This document shows positions 61,136 through 64,000 of a stretch of 64,000 nt of DNA, piece by piece. The notes beneath the pieces are model-generated. The model ran no database searches, had not been told where the DNA came from, and was given only the letters and a program-made list of their open reading frames with translations. The translations under genes were made by a program, and so were the position numbers. The stretch's first letter is position 1. Each line of letters opens with the position of its first letter. The stretch spans positions 2,356,001-2,420,000 of the forward strand of contig NZ_AP022577.1 in assembly GCF_010730955.1 (NCBI RefSeq). The letters run 5' to 3'. The DNA comes from Mycolicibacterium aubagnense (GTDB lineage Bacteria; Actinomycetota; Actinomycetes; Mycobacteriales; Mycobacteriaceae).

Positions 61136-61954
61136 GTGACCGCATCGCAGATCAGTCCCGGTGAACCTTCCAAGCCCGGTTCCCACGAGGTCGGACTGGA
61201 CTTCGCCCGCGAGTGGGTGGAGTTCTTCGACCCGGACAATCCGGAGCACCTGATCGCCGCGGATCTGACGTGGCTGCTGTCGAAATGGACCTGCGTCTTC
61301 GGGACGCCCGCGTGCCAGGGCACCGTCGAAGGACGGCCCGACGACGGCTGCTGCAGCCACGGCGCCTTCATGGCGGACGACGACGACGTCGCGCAGCTCG
61401 AGGAGTCGGTCAAGCTGCTGACCGACGAGGACTGGCAGTTCCGGGAGAAGGGCCTGGGCCGCAAGGGCTACCTCGAGATGGACGAGTACGACGACAAGCC
61501 CAACCTGCGGACCCGCAAGTACAAGGGTGCGTGCATCTTCCTGAACCGGCCGGGTTTCGCCGGTGGAATCGGCTGCGCACTGCACAGCAAGGCGCTCAAG
61601 CTCGGCGTCGAACCGCTGACCATGAAGCCCGAGGTCTGCTGGCAGCTGCCCATCCGCCGGACGCAGGACTGGGTGACGCGGCCCGACGGCACCGAGATCC
61701 TGCGGACCGTCGTCACCGAATACGACCGTCGCGGCTGGGGTGAGGGCGGCCACGACCTGGTCTGGTACTGCACAGGCGACCCGGCGGCGCACGTCGGCGC
61801 CAAGCCCGTGTGGCAGTCCTACGGACCCGAACTGACCGAGCTGCTGGGCGCGAAGGTGTACGCCGAGCTGGCTGCGCTGTGCAAGCGCCGGGCCGGGCTG
61901 GGGCTCATCGCCGTGCACCCGGCCACTCAGGCGGCCGACGCCACCGAGAAGTAA
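61136..61954 (+). CDS. Conserved cysteine-rich protein (Rv0495c-like)
   Basis: A 272-residue protein with clustered cysteines: [50 protein letters not shown] and PEVCWQLP (in part), a pattern reminiscent of YkgJ-type zinc or iron cysteine clusters. It matches M. tuberculosis Rv0495c. GTG 61136 is chosen. It is divergent from ppx and convergent with regX3, separated by 11 bases. No signal peptide or membrane helix. The function is unknown; metal binding is inferred. Confidence 0.85.
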   Translation: MTASQISPGEPSKPGSHEVGLDFAREWVEFFDPDNPEHLIAADLTWLLSKWTCVFGTPACQGTVEGRPDDGCCSHGAFMADDDDVAQLEESVKLLTDEDWQFREKGLGRKGYLEMDEYDDKPNLRTRKYKGACIFLNRPGFAGGIGCALHSKALKLGVEPLTMKPEVCWQLPIRRTQDWVTRPDGTEILRTVVTEYDRRGWGEGGHDLVWYCTGDPAAHVGAKPVWQSYGPELTELLGAKVYAELAALCKRRAGLGLIAVHPATQAADATEK

Positions 61955-61965
61955 CCGCGGGGGTA

Positions 61966-62652
61966 CTAGCCCTCGAGCTTGTAGCCCAGCCCACGGACGG
62001 TGACGAGGTGCACCGGGTTGGCCGGGTCGGCCTCGATCTTGGAGCGCAGCCGCTTCACGTGGACGTCCAGGGTCTTGGTGTCACCGACATAGTCGGCGCC
62101 CCACACCCGGTCGATGAGCTGGCCACGGGTCAGCACGCGCCCGCTGTTGCGCATCAGGTACTCGAGCAGGTCGAATTCCTTCAGCGGCAGGGTGATGGCG
62201 TCGCCGTTGACCGACACGATGTGCCGCTCGACGTCCATGCGGACCGGCCCGGCCTCCAGCACGCCGTCCGCGCCGACGACGTCGTCGGATTCGCCGCCGC
62301 GGCGCAACACCGCCCGGATCCGGGCGATCAGCTCACGGGCCGAGTACGGCTTGGTGACGTAGTCGTCGGCGCCCAGTTCCAGGCCGACGACCTTGTCGAT
62401 CTCGCTGTCCCGGGCGGTCACCATGATGACCGGGACGCCGGACCGCGAGCGCAGCTGCTTACACACGTCGGTGCCACTCATGCCGGGCAGCATCAGGTCC
62501 AGGAGCACGATGTCGGCCCCGGCCCGGTCGAACTCGGCCAGCGCCGACGGACCATCGGTCACGACGGTGGCCTCGAAACCTTCCTTGCGCAACAGGAATG
62601 CCAAGGGATCGGCCAGGGACTCCTCGTCCTCCACGATCAGCACACTGGTCAT
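61966..62652 (-). CDS. regX3: Two-component response regulator RegX3
   Basis: A 228-residue OmpR/PhoB-type regulator. The receiver domain has the acidic pocket in [11 protein letters not shown], phosphorylation site Asp52 in [13 protein letters not shown] and Lys near [38 protein letters not shown] (in part). The winged-helix C-terminal domain contains [31 protein letters not shown] and [17 protein letters not shown] residues. It controls phosphate-starvation genes with SenX3. Its start overlaps the senX3 stop by four bases, unlike M. tuberculosis, where MIRU repeats lie between the two genes. Confidence 0.97.
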   Translation of the reverse strand: MTSVLIVEDEESLADPLAFLLRKEGFEATVVTDGPSALAEFDRAGADIVLLDLMLPGMSGTDVCKQLRSRSGVPVIMVTARDSEIDKVVGLELGADDYVTKPYSARELIARIRAVLRRGGESDDVVGADGVLEAGPVRMDVERHIVSVNGDAITLPLKEFDLLEYLMRNSGRVLTRGQLIDRVWGADYVGDTKTLDVHVKRLRSKIEADPANPVHLVTVRGLGYKLEG

Positions 62653-63866
62653 TGGTTCTGTCGCCCTCCTTGTGATGGCAATGAGTGGTCATCTCCCTCG
62701 TCGACATCTGCGTCGTCCGAATCGAGATAGGCCGGAATCGACAGCGTGAACGTCGATCCGGTGCCCGGCTGACTCCACAGCCGGATGGTTCCGTTGTGGT
62801 TGGCCGCCACGTGTTTGACGATGGCCAACCCCAGCCCGGTGCCGCCGGTGGCCCGGGACCGCGCCTTGTCGACGCGGAAGAATCGTTCGAAAACCCGCTC
62901 CTGGTCGGCTTTTTCGATGCCGATGCCGCGGTCGGTCACCGCGATCTCGATGTTGTCGCCGTACCGGCGCCGACTGACCGACACCTGAGAACCCTTGGGC
63001 GAGTAAGAGATTGCGTTGGACACCAGGTTCGCGAGCGCGGTCGCGAGCAGGGTCTCGCTGCCCAGCACCTGGTAGCCGCGGGGCGCATCGGTGGTGATCG
63101 CGATGTCGGCGTTGTCGGCAGCCACCTTGTGCCGGGAAACCACTTCGGCGACAACCGAATCCACGTCGACGACATCGAGATTCGGCAACGGCTCGGCGCC
63201 CTGCAGCCGGGACAGTTCGATCAGTTCACCGACCATGTTGGCCAGCCGGGTGGACTCGGTGACGATCTTCTCGGCGAACCGGTTGACCATCTCCTGGTCC
63301 TCGGACGACGCCAGCAGCGCCTCGGCCAGCAGCCCCATGGCGCCGACCGGCGTCTTGAGCTCGTGGCTGACGTTGGCGACGAAGTCGCGGCGACTGGCCT
63401 CCATCCGGGCCTGTTCGGACTGGTCGTTGACGTAGACCACCGCGAAACGGCCGTCCTCCTCGGTCAGCTGACGCGCCAGACCGCGCACCGCCAGTCGGGA
63501 ACGGCCCGGGTTGGCTCGTTTGGCCGGGGACAGGTCGAACTCGACGTCTTCCCCGGTGGCCAGGGTCCGCTGCGCGGCCGCCCAGGCCCGGTCGTCGAGC
63601 AGCCGGTCACGCACCAGTCCCAGGTCTCTGGCCAGGCCGTTGGTATAGACGACGTCGCGGTAGGTGTCGACCACCGCCATGCCCAGCGGGGACATGGACA
63701 CGATGTGGGCGAACATCTCGGACACCGTGAGGCCGGACTGCTCCGCGGTGCGGCGCTCGCGGCGCTCGATCAACCGCGGCGCCCACCGCAAACCGATCGC
63801 GATGCCCACAGCCAACGCAAGCAGCGCCGAGACGGCCACCAAAGGCAGCGCGGACGACAAGCTCAC
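62649..63866 (-). CDS. senX3: Sensor histidine kinase SenX3
   Basis: A 405-residue kinase. One N-terminal membrane segment ([19 protein letters not shown]) is visible, then a PAS-like domain (about 45-145), a dimerisation domain with His168 in [17 protein letters not shown] and the HATPase domain with [23 protein letters not shown], [19 protein letters not shown] (the N, G1 and G2 boxes). It senses phosphate with PhoU and PstSCAB and phosphorylates RegX3. GTG 63866 is six bases downstream of TACGAT on its strand, so the message is probably leaderless. Confidence 0.97.
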   Translation of the reverse strand: MSLSSALPLVAVSALLALAVGIAIGLRWAPRLIERRERRTAEQSGLTVSEMFAHIVSMSPLGMAVVDTYRDVVYTNGLARDLGLVRDRLLDDRAWAAAQRTLATGEDVEFDLSPAKRANPGRSRLAVRGLARQLTEEDGRFAVVYVNDQSEQARMEASRRDFVANVSHELKTPVGAMGLLAEALLASSEDQEMVNRFAEKIVTESTRLANMVGELIELSRLQGAEPLPNLDVVDVDSVVAEVVSRHKVAADNADIAITTDAPRGYQVLGSETLLATALANLVSNAISYSPKGSQVSVSRRRYGDNIEIAVTDRGIGIEKADQERVFERFFRVDKARSRATGGTGLGLAIVKHVAANHNGTIRLWSQPGTGSTFTLSIPAYLDSDDADVDEGDDHSLPSQGGRQNQ

Positions 63867-64000
63867 GCCGAAATCGTACGCATCAGGTGAACGTCATCCC
63901 AGCAACGAGCAGCCAGATCGGTATAAGTCACATGAACAAATCCAGGTGTTCGACCAGCGTTCACCGGAGTTCACCGATTGTTCTGACGCGGTCAGTTCTT
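63867..64000 (-). promoter_or_regulatory. senX3 promoter region with candidate RegX3 boxes
   Basis: The -10-like TACGAT (minus strand, 63878-63873) lies six bases from the GTG. Two direct copies of GTTCACC, 10 bases apart (63959-63965 and 63969-63975), and a further GTTCACC on the other strand (63892-63886) fit the direct-repeat sites of RegX3/PhoB-type regulators. They lie about 25-110 bases upstream of senX3, as expected for autoregulation. Confidence 0.7.

Noticed and set aside
61102..61464. Longer N terminus of the Ppx-type gene
   Set aside because: It would overlap the divergent Rv0495c-like gene completely, and the phosphate motif LDVGSNT should lie close to the N terminus, as it does from 61101.
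1..64000. CRISPR arrays, tRNA or rRNA genes
   Set aside because: No evenly spaced identical repeats, no cloverleaf-like segment with a GGTTCGA-type T-loop in a fitting context, and no rRNA sequence were recognised while reading.

Overview
The window is a high-GC actinobacterial chromosome segment, almost certainly from a mycobacterium and most likely a rapid-growing Mycolicibacterium. The gene content and order follow the Mycobacterium tuberculosis region Rv0490-Rv0553, read backwards: menC, Rv0552-type amidohydrolase and fadD8 at the left; menB-Rv0547-Rv0546, pitA, menE, mtnP and menA; an Rv0530-type ATPase and the CcsB-ResB-CcdA-TlpA cytochrome c maturation genes with hemL; hemB-hemD-hemC-hemA; serB1, Rv0504, Rv0502, Rv0501, the 33-residue Rv0500B and the BldC-like Rv0500A; proC-Rv0498-Rv0497-ppx; and regX3-senX3 at the right end. 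The comparison with M. tuberculosis is from memory, not from an alignment.

Region by region. 0-5 kb: a menC fragment with an acyl-CoA ligase and an amidohydrolase on the minus strand, divergent from fadD8 across a perfect 8-bp-arm palindrome that fits the KstR consensus. 5-8.7 kb: a GntR regulator divergent from a CynX/NimT-type transporter, then small membrane, F420-type and lipoprotein genes. 8.8-16 kb: menaquinone genes menB and menE with a BluB-like protein, an SDR, a glyoxalase-fold protein and the pitA block, which is inverted compared with M. tuberculosis and flanked by two DUF3349 paralogues. 16-22.6 kb: a DUF4407-type membrane protein, a nitronate monooxygenase-like protein, mtnP, menA and a MinD-like ATPase. 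22.6-28.6 kb: one tightly overlapping operon joining hemL, a histidine phosphatase and the System II cytochrome c maturation machinery.

About 28.6-45.2 kb is accessory DNA between hemL and the hemB cluster. It holds an FkbM-family methyltransferase of lower G+C, two F420-type nitroreductase-like proteins, a class III aminotransferase, two exported SnoaL/NTF2-like paralogues around an SDR reductase with an IclR regulator and a PcaC-like protein, a DUF5994 gene pair, a TetR-desaturase pair with a clear operator, a degraded DinB/maleylpyruvate isomerase-like pseudogene, a GT-C-like membrane protein, a TetR-DUF2236 operon with a clear operator, and an acyl-CoA dehydrogenase. 45.2-64 kb returns to the conserved core: haem synthesis, phospholipid acylation, proline synthesis, polyphosphate/ppGpp phosphatase and the phosphate-sensing SenX3-RegX3 system.

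Non-coding structure is rich. Several genes have a TAnnnT box followed by exactly six bases and then ATG/GTG, as expected for leaderless mycobacterial transcripts. Gene ends carry long palindromes, including two copies of a nested palindromic element (43.9 and 54.2 kb) that share both outer and inner arms. I see no tRNA, rRNA, CRISPR array, insertion sequence or prophage. The most interesting unexplained unit is the SnoaL/SDR/IclR/PcaC cluster at 32.1-37.1 kb with its unusual interleaved inverted repeats.
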